Source: Nemertoderma westbladi (taxonomy: Eukaryota; Xenacoelomorpha; Nemertodermatida; Nemertodermatidae). Taken from it: a stretch of DNA of 36,623 nucleotides. The stretch lies in assembly GCA_032718475.1 (NCBI GenBank), contig JAUCBJ010006446.1, positions 1 through 36,623 of the forward strand, in the 5' to 3' direction. Made by a program: the position numbers and the translations under genes. Positions 1 to 10,174 of the stretch are shown piece after piece. The first letter of the stretch is position 1. Each line of letters opens with the position of its first letter. The notes below the pieces were generated by a model, which was given only the letters and a program-made list of their open reading frames with translations, searched no databases and was not told the origin of the DNA.

Positions 1-190
1 CTTAACATAATCATAAGTCAAAAATAACAGCTGATTACTCACATATGAAAACCGTACCATGTGGTATTATTATCGTTCCTTGTTTTGGTTAGAATAAAGT
101 GATGCTGAAACCTGCTCTTTTCCCCTTCATTTGTAATTAACATTGTTAAGTCGCCGATAAGGGATTTGCGTCCCCTCCCAGGTCTCACCA
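1..190 (+). repeat. Dispersed repeat, copy 1 (cut by window edge)
   Basis: This stretch aligns in the same orientation with about 18010-18191. Shared blocks in the same order include AATAACAG-TGATTACTC, TTGTTTTGGTTA, CCTGCTC followed by TTTCC, AACATTG, and a terminal TTTGCGTCC. No coding potential is visible. The second copy has inverted GGGG...GACGCAA ends, so this is probably a non-autonomous DNA element. Its left end lies outside the window. Confidence 0.6.
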
Positions 191-204
191 TACCACCACC
201 CAGC

Positions 205-240
205 AATCCAACCCCACCCCACCCCACCCCTATAAAATAG
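205..240 (+). promoter_or_regulatory. Possible TATA box behind an (ACCCC)n tract
   Basis: TATAAAA at 231-237 directly follows three to four tandem ACCCC/CACCC units (211-230). This is the look of a core promoter, but the next coding start on this strand is 1.2 kb away at 1461 and no transcript start can be seen. It could serve a 5' noncoding exon of the transporter gene or be chance. Confidence 0.18.
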
Positions 241-630
241 TTATAGGTACTGTATGTAGGGTCTATGTATTAAATCAGTTTCCAGTAGGCTGAAAGGCAT
301 CAGTTATTATATCTGCACTGCACTGCACTACTGCACTTACACTGCGTCGCGTGGTTGACATCATAATAGAGGAGGATTAAGAAGGCCGATGTTTTGTAAA
401 ACAATATGATGCAATAAATGAAATAGTTATGCAATGATGATGCAATAGTTAATTTATAAGTGAATATCTAAGTAACTGCTGTCCATCAACTGGGCTGCTG
501 CAGGTTCAACTGAAAGTTAATTTTTTTTAATAATTATGCGTAGTGCAGCACTTTTTAAAATAATGATATTACTCGTTCGCCTTTACTATCTTTATGCACG
601 TTCGAAATGTGTTGTATGATGGAGACTAAG
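241..630. other. No gene seen
   Basis: AT-rich unique-looking DNA with a short GCACT run near 315-340. No ORF, RNA gene or element ends were recognised. Confidence 0.5.
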
Positions 631-1003
631 GGGTTAATCTTTCCGACTTTCGCGTAGTGTATTTTGAAACTACTCGAACCACTTCGCTTAGGTGCTTCGC
701 GGTAGGTGTAGCTACATAGACCTACTCATGTATAAATCCTAAACATTATAACAATTATTGCGCGCGCAACATACAGTATACCACTGCATAATAGGGATAT
801 ATAGGGGGCACTTATGTTGAGACCATTTAATGGGTGTTCACTGAGCATTTTGTCTATTGAAAATATTGATTTATTTTAGTACTGAACTTCTTGAAATATG
901 TACTAATGATATACGTTGTGTACGCGTAGTTGATGTTAAAACTCTGAAACTGGTGATGCATGACCCAATGTGACGAACTACACGTAGATCGAAAATATTT
1001 CCC
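631..1003 (-). mobile_element. MITE copy A, about 373 bp, same family as 21213-21800
   Basis: The left end (GGGTTAATCTTTCCGAC from 631) and right end (GATCGAAAATATTTCCC, to 1003) are imperfect inverted repeats of each other. They match the ends of the element at 21213-21800. The reverse complement of the interior aligns with that copy: GTTCAGTACTAAAATAA, the TTGCGCGCGC block and AGTTTTAACAT-AACTACGCGTA occur in the same order. The flanking 8-mers (AGACTAAG and TTAAAAAG) match poorly, so the target duplication is decayed. No transposase is encoded. Confidence 0.7.
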
Positions 1004-1460
1004 TTAAAAAGTTGTCATTACAGCATTATGAAAGCGGGAGATTTGAATAATTGTTTATTATTTTATGTGTGATACGATACCGGTCAGCCGTTACTCAAGG
1101 GTGTGTAGCTGAAGTAGGTAAGTGTAGCAGTGTAGGTAGGCTTCTTCAGTACTTACTTTGGTGATACTAATATCAGAAACAGACAACTGAAATTGAACTA
1201 TGCAAACATGTCGTCTGCTGTTCAGCGTTCAGGTTGAGTAAGCCTTGTGTAATTTCTCCACTTTATCAGTTTACGATGTATAGGCCTACCTAGTTCAGGT
1301 AGTTATAGCAGTTAGGGCCTAACTTATATATTTAATACAATTAGGTATACATACATGTATAAGGCAAGGCATGTGGTTCCCAACAGTCAACAGACTAGTA
1401 ATTAGGAATTACTGAATTATTTAGCATATAAAACAGCGGTGAATACTGGAATATCAGAAT
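1004..1460. other. Immediate 5' flank of the ABC transporter
   Basis: No gene recognised. An in-frame TGA at 1440-1442 lies just before the ATG at 1461, so the coding sequence does not extend upstream without splicing. The transcription start and any 5' noncoding exon cannot be placed. Confidence 0.45.
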
Positions 1461-2456
1461 ATGAATAGATTTTGTGGTATAGCTTTATCTTTGCTCGCTT
1501 GTATTATTGACCTTGTTAGCACCAGCGTAATATATATCCAAGGCAACGACTTGAGTATACTTCGGCGCGATCTCGATGGCTTTAATGTTTTCGAGTCGTT
1601 GACTGACATTTGGTTATTGGTGTTACTGAGAAGCGGCGTATACTCGGGTCTGTCATTCGGTCTGGCCGTTAATTCCAGGTACACCTCGAGTAACATGAAA
1701 GGGAAATCCGTTTACCTGGTGAATTCTGTGGTCGTAATTAATATATGTTACGCGATAATTAAACTCCTCCTCTGCGCGGATGTCACCGAATATATATCCT
1801 CACGTCCGTGGACTTTGGTTATTTTATTATGGACAGGGGCTTCCTCGGTGTGGCTGGCCGTTCATTGGTCGTTGCTAAGGAAACACATAACCAGTAGTTG
1901 CGTCGTGGCTGTCAATATAAACGGCGACGGGGAGCCTTTAGTCCATTCGGTTTCCGGTTCGCCGGGGAAACATCTTCCGGGAGAACTCAGTTCCCCCGAA
2001 GAAACGTCCGTCTCTGGTGACGTCATTAAAACGTCGCTCTTCGAGATGTTGAAGTATTCGAGATATGATTGGCCTGTTTTATTGCCAGCATTGTTCTTTC
2101 TAGGTCTGTGCGCCGCCATGGATATTATTGAACCTTTATACATGTCTCGGTTAGTGAACGCTGTTGCTATCGATCGATCTCAACCGAAATTCCTCCGAGC
2201 TATGCTCCCAGTGTTCCTAATCTATCTAGTTATGGCGGTCGCAGCTAGTTCCAGGGGTGGGTTGATGTCTCTAGGTATGGGTAGGTTTGTTATCAGGATT
2301 CGGCGGTTGTTATTCGAGTCGGTTCTCCGACAAGAAATGGGGTTCTTTGACGCGAACCGGACTGGGGATATAACTTCGCGACTAACCTCCGATACAACCA
2401 CAATGTCCGATACACTCGCACTCAATTGTAACATCATGTTGCGCAATTTAATAAAG
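1461..2456 (+). CDS. ABCB9: ABCB9/TAPL-like ABC transporter, coding exon 1 (residues 1-332)
   Basis: This is the N-terminal part of a half-size ABC transporter closest to ABCB9 (TAP-like), which in vertebrates moves cytosolic peptides into lysosomes as a homodimer. The ATG has an in-frame stop just upstream, and the first residues already align with the TAPL start. Residues 1-140 hold four hydrophobic segments, matching the extra TMD0 domain that targets TAPL to lysosomes. A variable acidic/Ser-rich linker follows (about 150-195). The core membrane domain then begins, including the family-conserved FFDANRTGDI and SRLTSDTT segments near residues 295-310. The exon must end after the Lys codon at 2454-2456. 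Family alignment requires the next residues to be the Ala-Ile-Gly encoded from 10175. Reading on instead gives a stop at 2472-2474. TAP1/TAP2 are less similar, and TMD0 favours ABCB9. Confidence 0.9.
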
Positions 2457-2474
2457 GCGAGATTTCATAGCTGA

Positions 2475-2627
2475 GCCGGGAAATACGGGTCTTTCAGTAT
2501 TTTTATCTTTTCTTGAAGAAAATATCACTAATGAAAATGTTATCGGGAAAACTACTATGATTGGTTTCCATTTCCACAGCAATAAGAGCCAAAACTAGAC
2601 CACTATCAATATCAATTAGTGTTCTAA
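2475..2627. other. Short non-repetitive intron start
   Basis: AT-rich sequence between the donor and the first recognisable minisatellite units. Degenerate fragments resembling the repeat appear from about 2600. Confidence 0.4.
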
Positions 2628-3279
2628 TTGACTAAGTGATAACTATTGTTATATCTGTATCACTATATAAGTTATGACAAAGGGTATATCTGTATCACTG
2701 TAATTAAGGGAGAGTGTATCAGTATCACTAAGGGATGACTAAGGGTGGGTATATCTGTATCACTAAGTGATAATTAAGGCTATATCTGTATCACTAAGTG
2801 ATATCTAAGGGTATATCACTATCACTAAGTGATAACTAAGGATATATCTGTATCACTAAGTGATAATTAAGGATATATCAGTATCACTAAGTGATAATTA
2901 GGGTATATCACTATCACTAAGTGATAACTAAGGGTATATCTGTATCACTAAGTGATAATTAAGGATATATCAGTATCACTAAGTGATAATTAGGGTATAT
3001 CACTATCACAAAGTGATAACTAAGGGTATATCTGTATCACTAAGTGATAATTAAGGATATATCAGTATCACTAAGTGATAATTAGGGTATATCACTATCA
3101 CAAAGTGATAACTAAGGGTATATCTGTATCACTAAGTGATAATTAAGGCTATATATGTATCACTAAGTGATATCTAAGGGTATATCAGTATCACTAAGTG
3201 ATAACTAAGGATATATCAGTATCACTAAGTGATAATTAGGGTATATCACTATCACTAAGTGATAACTAAGGGTATATCT
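2628..3279 (+). repeat. Palindromic 30/31-bp minisatellite, left block
   Basis: About 21 units of the same repeat as at 5706-10112. Each unit carries the odd palindrome TATCACT-A-AGTGATA followed by AACTAAGG or AATTAGGG and TATATC. The first few units (2628-2760) are degenerate, as expected at an array edge. From about 2900 to 3090 the block has a three-unit period of 92 bp: the GGGTATATCACTATCAC variant recurs at about 2901, 2993 and 3085. This higher-order period differs from the right block. Confidence 0.95.
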
Positions 3280-5669
3280 CTGGAAATGGATTGTTTTCGG
3301 CTGGAACCCAGTTCAAGAAGCGAACTGGAAAGCTATGGACTCATAGTGGACCCAGTGGTCACAAGTCCCAGATAGACCATATTCTGTTCCGTAGGAAATA
3401 CAGGAGCTCTATACAAGACTGTAATGCATTTACACTTCGACCCTTTTCCAGTGATCACCGCCTTATTGTGGCCAAGGTAAGACTTAGTCTGCGTGCTAGC
3501 AGAACAACGAAATCTGCCTTGCCGCGGCATGACTGGTCCTCTCTGTTGCAACAGCCAAGTGTGAGATCCAGCTTCACACTACAGCTGAGCAACAGGTATG
3601 AGGCTCTTGCCTCTGAGGCGGCAGATCACTGTGAGGGCTATACTGCTTTTACAGAAGCAGTTAAGTTAGCAGCTGCAGAAACAGTTCCTGTATACCCTCG
3701 AAACAGGAAAAGGGCCCCCTGGACTGACAACAAAATTCAGAAGTGCCGAAATGACCTTCATAAGGCGCAGAAAGAGTCCCGACTCAAACAGACTACAGCG
3801 GCCAAGAATGCAGTTAAGGCTGCATCTAGGTCCCTGAACAGGCAGTACTCTGCTAATCTACAGGAGCTAATAAACCAACAGGTTGATGCCATCAATGATG
3901 CTGACGACAGCAGGCAATCATCCCAGGCATGGAAATCGATCAATCTGCTTACTGGGCGGAAAAGCCAACCAACCACCAAGGTTAAGGCTGAATCACCAGC
4001 CGATCGCCTCAATGGTTGGAAAGCCCACTTTGAAAAGCTCCTCAATAATGACAGGGTATTGCCTGATAACTTTATAGAAGTAAAAGTGTCTGAGTCTGTA
4101 CTCCCAGATATTCCCATTGGCGATATCTCTTTTGCAGAAGTGAAGGCTGCTGCAAAGAGCATTAAGACCAATCGTGCCAGTGGAGTAGATGGTGTTCCCC
4201 CTGAGGTCTTTAAAATACCTGAGTGTTTAAAGCTCATCTATCCCATCATAGTAGACACGTACCGAACAACAAGAGTCCCACAAGAAATGAAAACAAATAA
4301 GTTGGTGCCAGTTCCCAAGAAGGGCAACCTAACACTCTATGGTTCTTTTCGGGGAATCTCATTGATCTCGATTGCTGCAAAGCTATACAATAGGATTCTA
4401 TTAAATCGCATCAGGGATCCCATTGAGAGACTGCTCCGTGGAAATCAGAATGGGTTCCGTAAAGGTCGTGGGACCATGGAGCCCATTTTGGCACTTAGAA
4501 GGATAATTGAAGAGTTATCAAAAAAGAAAGACAGGCATCTGGCTGTTATCTTTGTTGACTTCTTCAAGGCCTTTGATTCAGTCTCTCGCTCACGTATGTT
4601 CAGCATACTTTCATTATATGGGATTCCTGATGAAATTATTGCAGCAATCAGATCAGTATACGATGGTTCGACAACATTTGTGTCTACTGTTGACGGTGAC
4701 ACAGAACCATTTGAAGTGTTATGGGGCGTCCTCCAAGGAGACACACTTGCACCATTCTTGTTCATTATTGTGGTTGACTATGTTCTACGCATGTCCTTAG
4801 ATCATTATAATGATGATGGGGTGATGATAACTCCACCTACTGGCTCCAGAAGTCGAGGAAATCCTGCCATGTACCTAACTGATCTAGACTTTGCTGATGA
4901 CTTAGGAGTACTCTCAGAATCATTAGAGGGAGCCCAACGGCTCCTCAGCTCATTAGAACATGCTGCTTCTAGTGTTGGTCTTTTTATTAACTCCAGAAAG
5001 ACCAAAATTCTGACAGTTAACTTTGAAAGTCCTCAGCAAGTCTCTGATCGGATGAGCATAAGCTCAAAGGATGGTATGCTTGAGCATGTGGACGACTTCT
5101 GTTACCTGGGATCATGGATCCGGAAGTCAGGTGAGGACCTTCGAATACGTAAGGGAAAGGCATGGGCAGCCTTGAATAGGCTTTCCAGGATTTGGAAGTC
5201 ACCGAGAATTAATCGGAAACTTAAGGTCCGATTATTTAGAGCAGCAGTAGTTCCAGTACTCCTCTACGGGAGTCCATGCTGGGCTCTAACTGCTGAGGAC
5301 ACCAAATCTCTAGATGGCACATTCACAAGAATGCTACGCCGGGTTCATTGTGTCAAGTACAATGCACACATCTCCAACCAGACACTATATAACATTGGAG
5401 GTGTCTCATTGGTTCCCCCAAGCTTGACACTAGAACAAAATCGCCTCCGCTTTGCAGGATATTGCTTTCGCCGTGAGGATCAGCCAGTGCATAATCTTGT
5501 ACTTTGGCAGCCTCATGGAGTGAATAAGCATGGTGGACAGCCCATGACTTTCTTGAGACGCATCTTAAAGGACACTGGCCTTAAAGATGCGGATGATCTC
5601 GCAAATGTCATGGGTGATAGGGAGTTGTGGCGGTGCAATTTTGTTGACAAGCCGGCACAGCATTCTTAA
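3279..5669 (+). CDS. LINE endonuclease (C-terminal fragment) and reverse transcriptase, 5'-truncated
   Basis: The frame runs open for almost 800 codons to the TAA at 5667-5669. No ATG begins it; the frame enters from the truncation point, and position 3291 is TTG. Counting from 3291, residues 1-70 are the end of an APE-type endonuclease, with a QIDHILF segment and the catalytic SDHRLIV motif. Reverse transcriptase follows: SGVDGVPPE near 298, FRGISLISIAAKLYNRIL near 353, VDFFKAFDSV with the first catalytic Asp near 423, a QGDTLAPFLF segment near 485 and FADD at 534-537. A C-terminal segment includes YGSPCWALT and FAGYCFRRED. All catalytic RT residues are present and no stops interrupt the frame, so the insertion looks recent. 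Without its 5' part it should not be mobile. It shares the strand of the host gene. Confidence 0.9.
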   Translation, partial: SGNGLFSAGTQFKKRTGKLWTHSGPSGHKSQIDHILFRRKYRSSIQDCNAFTLRPFSSDHRLIVAKVRLSLRASRTTKSALPRHDWSSLLQQPSVRSSFTLQLSNRYEALASEAADHCEGYTAFTEAVKLAAAETVPVYPRNRKRAPWTDNKIQKCRNDLHKAQKESRLKQTTAAKNAVKAASRSLNRQYSANLQELINQQVDAINDADDSRQSSQAWKSINLLTGRKSQPTTKVKAESPADRLNGWKAHFEKLLNNDRVLPDNFIEVKVSESVLPDIPIGDISFAEVKAAAKSIKTNRASGVDGVPPEVFKIPECLKLIYPIIVDTYRTTRVPQEMKTNKLVPVPKKGNLTLYGSFRGISLISIAAKLYNRILLNRIRDPIERLLRGNQNGFRKGRGTMEPILALRRIIEELSKKKDRHLAVIFVDFFKAFDSVSRSRMFSILSLYGIPDEIIAAIRSVYDGSTTFVSTVDGDTEPFEVLWGVLQGDTLAPFLFIIVVDYVLRMSLDHYNDDGVMITPPTGSRSRGNPAMYLTDLDFADDLGVLSESLEGAQRLLSSLEHAASSVGLFINSRKTKILTVNFESPQQVSDRMSISSKDGMLEHVDDFCYLGSWIRKSGEDLRIRKGKAWAALNRLSRIWKSPRINRKLKVRLFRAAVVPVLLYGSPCWALTAEDTKSLDGTFTRMLRRVHCVKYNAHISNQTLYNIGGVSLVPPSLTLEQNRLRFAGYCFRREDQPVHNLVLWQPHGVNKHGGQPMTFLRRILKDTGLKDADDLANVMGDRELWRCNFVDKPAQHS

Positions 5670-5705
5670 AAATGCAGCTGCAATGCAGCATGCCGATCCT
5701 AGTAG
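3279..5705 (+). mobile_element. 5'-truncated non-LTR retrotransposon (LINE) inserted in the minisatellite
   Basis: The insertion interrupts the array. The 13-mer TAAGGGTATATCT stands at 3267-3279 and again at 5706-5718. It could be a target-site duplication, but any insertion into this repeat would give similar flanks. The element starts inside the endonuclease domain, so it is a dead-on-arrival 5' truncation. It ends 36 bp after the stop codon with no poly(A), only a TAG-TAG-TAA-like tail. A short 3' UTR and the absence of poly(A) are seen in RTE-like clades. Clade assignment from motifs alone is uncertain. Confidence 0.88.
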
Positions 5706-8700
5706 TAAGGGTATATCTGTATCACTACGTGATAATTAAGGGTATATCTTTATCATTATCACTAAGTAATAACTAAGGCTATATCTGTATCACTAAGTGA
5801 TAACTAAGGGTATATCAGTATCACTATGTGATAATTAAGGATATATCTGTATCACTAAGTGATAATTGAGGATATATCAGTATCACTAAGTGATAACTAA
5901 GGATATATCAGTATCACTAAGTGATAATTATGGTATATCAGTATCATTAAGTGATAAACTAAGGATATATATGTATCACTAAGTAATAATTATGGTATAT
6001 CAGTATCACTAAGGGATAACTAAGTTTATATCTGTATCACCTAAGTGTGGTAATTAGGGTATATCCGAATCACTAAAAAGATAACTAAGGGTGTATCCGT
6101 ATTACTAAGTGATAACTAAGGGTATATATATGTATCTCTAAGTGGTAACTAAGGGTATATGAGTATCACTAAGTGATAACTAAGGGTATATCTGTATCAC
6201 TAAGAGGTAACTAAGGATATATCCGTATCACTAAGTGGTAACTAAGGGTATATCAGTATCACTAAGTGATAACTAAGGATTTTTACATGTATCACTAAGT
6301 GATAATTAGGGTATATCAGTATCATTAAGTGATAACTAAGGGTATATCCGTATCACTAAGTGATAATTAGGGTATATCAGTATCACTAAGTGATAACTAA
6401 GAGTATATCTGTATCACTAAGTGATAACTAAGGGTAGACCTGTATCATTAAGCGATAATTAGGGGAGGGTGTATCAGTATCACTAAGTGATAACTAAGGG
6501 TATATCCGTATCACTAAGTGATAATTAGGGTATATCAGTATCACTAAGTGATAACTAAGGGTATATCCGTATCACTAAGTGATAATTAGGGTATATCAGT
6601 ATCACTAAGTGATAACTAAGAGTATATCTGTATCACTAAGTGATAACTAAGGGTAGGTAGACCTGTATCATTAAGTGATAATTAGGAAAGGGTATATCAG
6701 TATCACTAAGTGATAACTAAAGGTATATCCGTATCACTAAGTGATAATTAGGGTATATCAGTATCACTAAGTGATAACTAAGGGTATATCCGTAGCACTA
6801 AGTGATAATTAGGGTATATCAGTATCACTAAGTGATAACTAAGGGTATATCTGTATCACTAAGTGATAATTAGGGTATATCAGTAGCACTAAGTGATAAC
6901 TAAGGGTATATATGTATCTCTAAGTGGTAACTAAGGGTATATCAGTATCACTAAGTGATAACTAAGGGTATATCAGTGTCATTAATAATAACTAAGGGCA
7001 TATATCACTAAGTGATAATTAGGGTATATCAATATCTCTAAGTGATAATTAGGGTATATCAGTATCTCTAAGTGATAATTAGGGTATATCAATATCTCTA
7101 AGTGATAATTAGGGTATATCAATATCTCTAAGTTATAATTAGGGTATATCAGTATCACTAAGTGATAACTAAGGGTATATCCGTATCACTAAGTGATAAT
7201 TAGGGTGTATCAGTATCACTAAGTGATAACTAAGGGTATATATGTATCACTAAGTGGTAACTAAGGGTATATCAGTATCACTAAGTGATAACTAAGGGTA
7301 TATATGTATCTCTAAGTGGTTACTAAGGGTATATCAGTATCACTAAGTGATAACTAAGGGTATATCCGTATCACTAAGTGATAACTAAGGGTATATCCGT
7401 ATCACTAAGTGATAACTAAGGATTTTTACATGTATCACTAAGTGATAATTAGGGTATATCAGTATCACTAAGTGATAACTAAGGGTATATCTGTATCACT
7501 AAGTGATAATTAGGGTATATCAGTCTAAGGTATATGTATCTCTAAGTGGTTACTAAGGGAATATCAGTATCACTAAGTGATAACTAAGGGTATATCCGTA
7601 TCACTAAGTGATAACTAAGGATTTTTACATGTATCACTAAGGGATAATTAGGGTATATCAGTATCACTAAGTGATAACTAAGGGTATATCTGTATCACTA
7701 AGTGATAATTAGGGTATATCAGTATCACTAAGTGATAACTAAGGGAATATATGTATCTCTAAGTGGTAACTAAGGGTATATCAGTATCACTAAGTGATAA
7801 CTAAGGGTATATCAGTGTCATTAATAATAACTAAGGGCATATATCACTAAGTGATAAATTAGGGTATATCAGTATCATTAAGTGGTTACTAAGGGTATAT
7901 CAGTATCACTAAGTGATAACTAAGGGTATATCCGTATCACTAAGTGATAACTAAGGATTTTTACATGTATCACTAAGGGATAATTAGGGTATATCAGTAT
8001 CACTAAGTGATAACTAAGGGTATATCTGTATCACTAAGTGATAATTAGGGTATATCAGTATCACTAAGTGATAACTAAGGGAATATATGTATCTCTAAGT
8101 GGTAACTAAGGGTATATCAGTATCACTAAGTGATAACTAAGGGTATATCAGTGTCATTAATAATAACTAAGGGCATATATCACTAAGTGATAAATTAGGC
8201 TATATCAATATCTCTAAGTTATAATTAGGGTATATCAGTATCTCTGAGTGATAATTAGGGTATATCAATATCTCTAAGTGATAATTAGGGTATATCAATA
8301 TCTCTAAGTTATAATTAGGGTATATCAGTATCACTAAGTGATAACTAAGGGTATATCCGTATCACTAAGTGATAATTAGGGTGTATCAGTATCACTAAGT
8401 GATAACTAAGGGTATATATGTATCTCTAAGTGGTAACTAAGGGTATATCAGTATCACTAAGTGATAACTAAGGGTATATATGTATCACTAAGTGATAACT
8501 AAGGGTATATCCGTATCACTAAGTGATAACTAAGGATTTTTACATGTATCACTAAGTGATAATTAGGGTATATCAGTATCACTAAGTGATAACTAAGGGT
8601 ATATCTGTATCACTAAGTGATAATTAGGGTATATCAATATATCTAAGTGATAATTAGGGTATATCAATATCTCTAAGTTATAATTAGGGTATATCAGTAT

Positions 8701-10112
8701 CACTAAGTGATAACTAAGGGTATATCCGTATCACTAAGTGATAATTAGGGTGTATCAGTATCACTAAGTGATAACTAAGGGTATATATGTATCTCTAAGT
8801 GGTAACTAAGGGTATATCAGTATCACTAAGTGATAACTAAGGGTATATCCGTATCACTAAGTGATAACTAAGGATTTTTACATGTATCACTAAGTGATAA
8901 TTAGGGTATATCAGTATCACTAAGTGATAACTAAGGGTATATCAGTATCATTAAGTGATAATTAAGGATATATCAGTATCACTAAGTGATAATTAGGGTA
9001 TATCAGTATCACTAAGTGATAACTAAGGATATATCTGTATCACTAAGTGATAATTAGGGTATATCAGTATCACTAAGTGATAACTAAGGGTATATATGTA
9101 TCTCTAAGTGGTTACTAAGGGTATATCAGTATCACTAAGTGATAACTAAGGGTATATCCGTATCACTAAGTGATAACTAAGGATTTTTACATGTATCACT
9201 AAGTGATAATTAGGGTATATCAGTATCACTAAGTGATAACTAAGGGTATATCTGTATCACTAAGTGATAATTAGGGTATATCACTATCACTAAGTGATAA
9301 CTAAGGGTATATATGTATCTCTAAGTGGTTACTAAGGGTATATCAGTATCACTAAGTGATAACTAAGGGTATATCCGTATCACTAAGTGATAACTAAGGA
9401 TTTTTACATGTATCACTAAGTGATAATTAGGGTATATCAGTATCACTAAGTGATAACTAAGGATATATCTGTATCACTAAGTGATAATTAGGGTATATCA
9501 GTATCACTAAGTGATAACTAAGGGTATATATGTATCTCTAAGTGGTTACTAAGGGTATATCAGTATCACTAAGTGATAACTAAGGGTATATCCGTATCAC
9601 TAAGTGATAACTAAGGATTTTTACATGTATCACTAAGTGATAATTAGGGTATATCAGTATCACTAAGTGATAACTAAGGGTATATCTGTATCACTAAGTG
9701 ATAATTAGGGTATATCAGTATCACTAAGTGATAACTAAGGGTATATCTGTATCACTAAGTGATAATTAGGGTATATCAGTATCACTAAGTGATAACTAAG
9801 GGTATATCAGTGTCATTAATAATAACTAAGGGCATATATCTCTAAGTGATAATTAGGGTATATCAATATCTCTAAGTGATAATTAGGGTATATCAATATC
9901 TCTAAGTTATAATTAGGGTATATCAGTATCTCTAAGTGATAATTAGGGTATATCAGTATCACTACACTAAGTGATAACTAAGGGTTTACCTGCATTATTA
10001 AGTGATAATTAGGATAGTGATATGTATATCAGTTATCAGTAACGGATAACTAAGGGTGGTTTGGGTATGGGTATATCTGTATCACTAAGTGATAACTAAA
10101 GGGTATATCAGT
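5706..10112 (+). repeat. Palindromic 30/31-bp minisatellite, main block of about 140 units
   Basis: Two monomer types mostly alternate. One has AACTAAGGG (31 bp) and the other AATTAGGG (30 bp), giving a 61-bp dimer. Both carry TATCACT-A-AGTGATA, a palindrome with 7-bp arms. Higher-order structure is clear. The variant GGATTTTTACATGT recurs at about 6277, 7420, 7619, 7955, 8534, 8872, 9181, 9398 and 9615. The last three are spaced exactly 217 bp apart, or seven units. A second marker, GTGTCATTAATAATAACTA, recurs near 6967, 7806, 8152 and 9810. No ORF of note occurs. The array stops about 60 bp before the splice acceptor. Confidence 0.97.
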
Positions 10113-10174
10113 AATTAATCAGGATTAGAGACGACTCTCAATAAACTCCCGGCTCATCTGTAAACTCCCTCCAG

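Larger units (their letters stand above)
2457..10174 (+). other. Phase-0 intron of the ABC transporter, probably GC-AG, about 7.7 kb
   Basis: The donor reads AAG|GCGAGA and the acceptor reads CTCCCTCCAG|GCTATC. Joining codon 332 (AAG) to GCT keeps the frame and restores the TAPL motif running from LRN through Lys to Gly and then FMF. No GT in the last 30 bases of exon 1 would preserve this conserved segment, so a GC donor is the best reading. G at +5 and A at +4 fit the stricter U1 pairing typical of GC donors. The intron consists of the minisatellite (2628-3279 and 5706-10112) with a LINE between. cDNA would settle the junction. Confidence 0.75.

Noticed and set aside
2457-2474. Exon 1 of the transporter read through to the stop at 2472-2474 as a truncated protein
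   Set aside because: The missing half is found in frame at 10175-11620 with all conserved motifs, so splicing is the simpler reading.
5706-10112. Recurrent TTAGGG suggesting interstitial telomere repeat
   Set aside because: It occurs once per 61-bp dimer as part of AATTAGGGTATATC, never as tandem TTAGGG.
5706-10112. Regular repeats with palindromes resembling a CRISPR array
   Set aside because: The units are contiguous with no unique spacers, and the DNA is eukaryotic.
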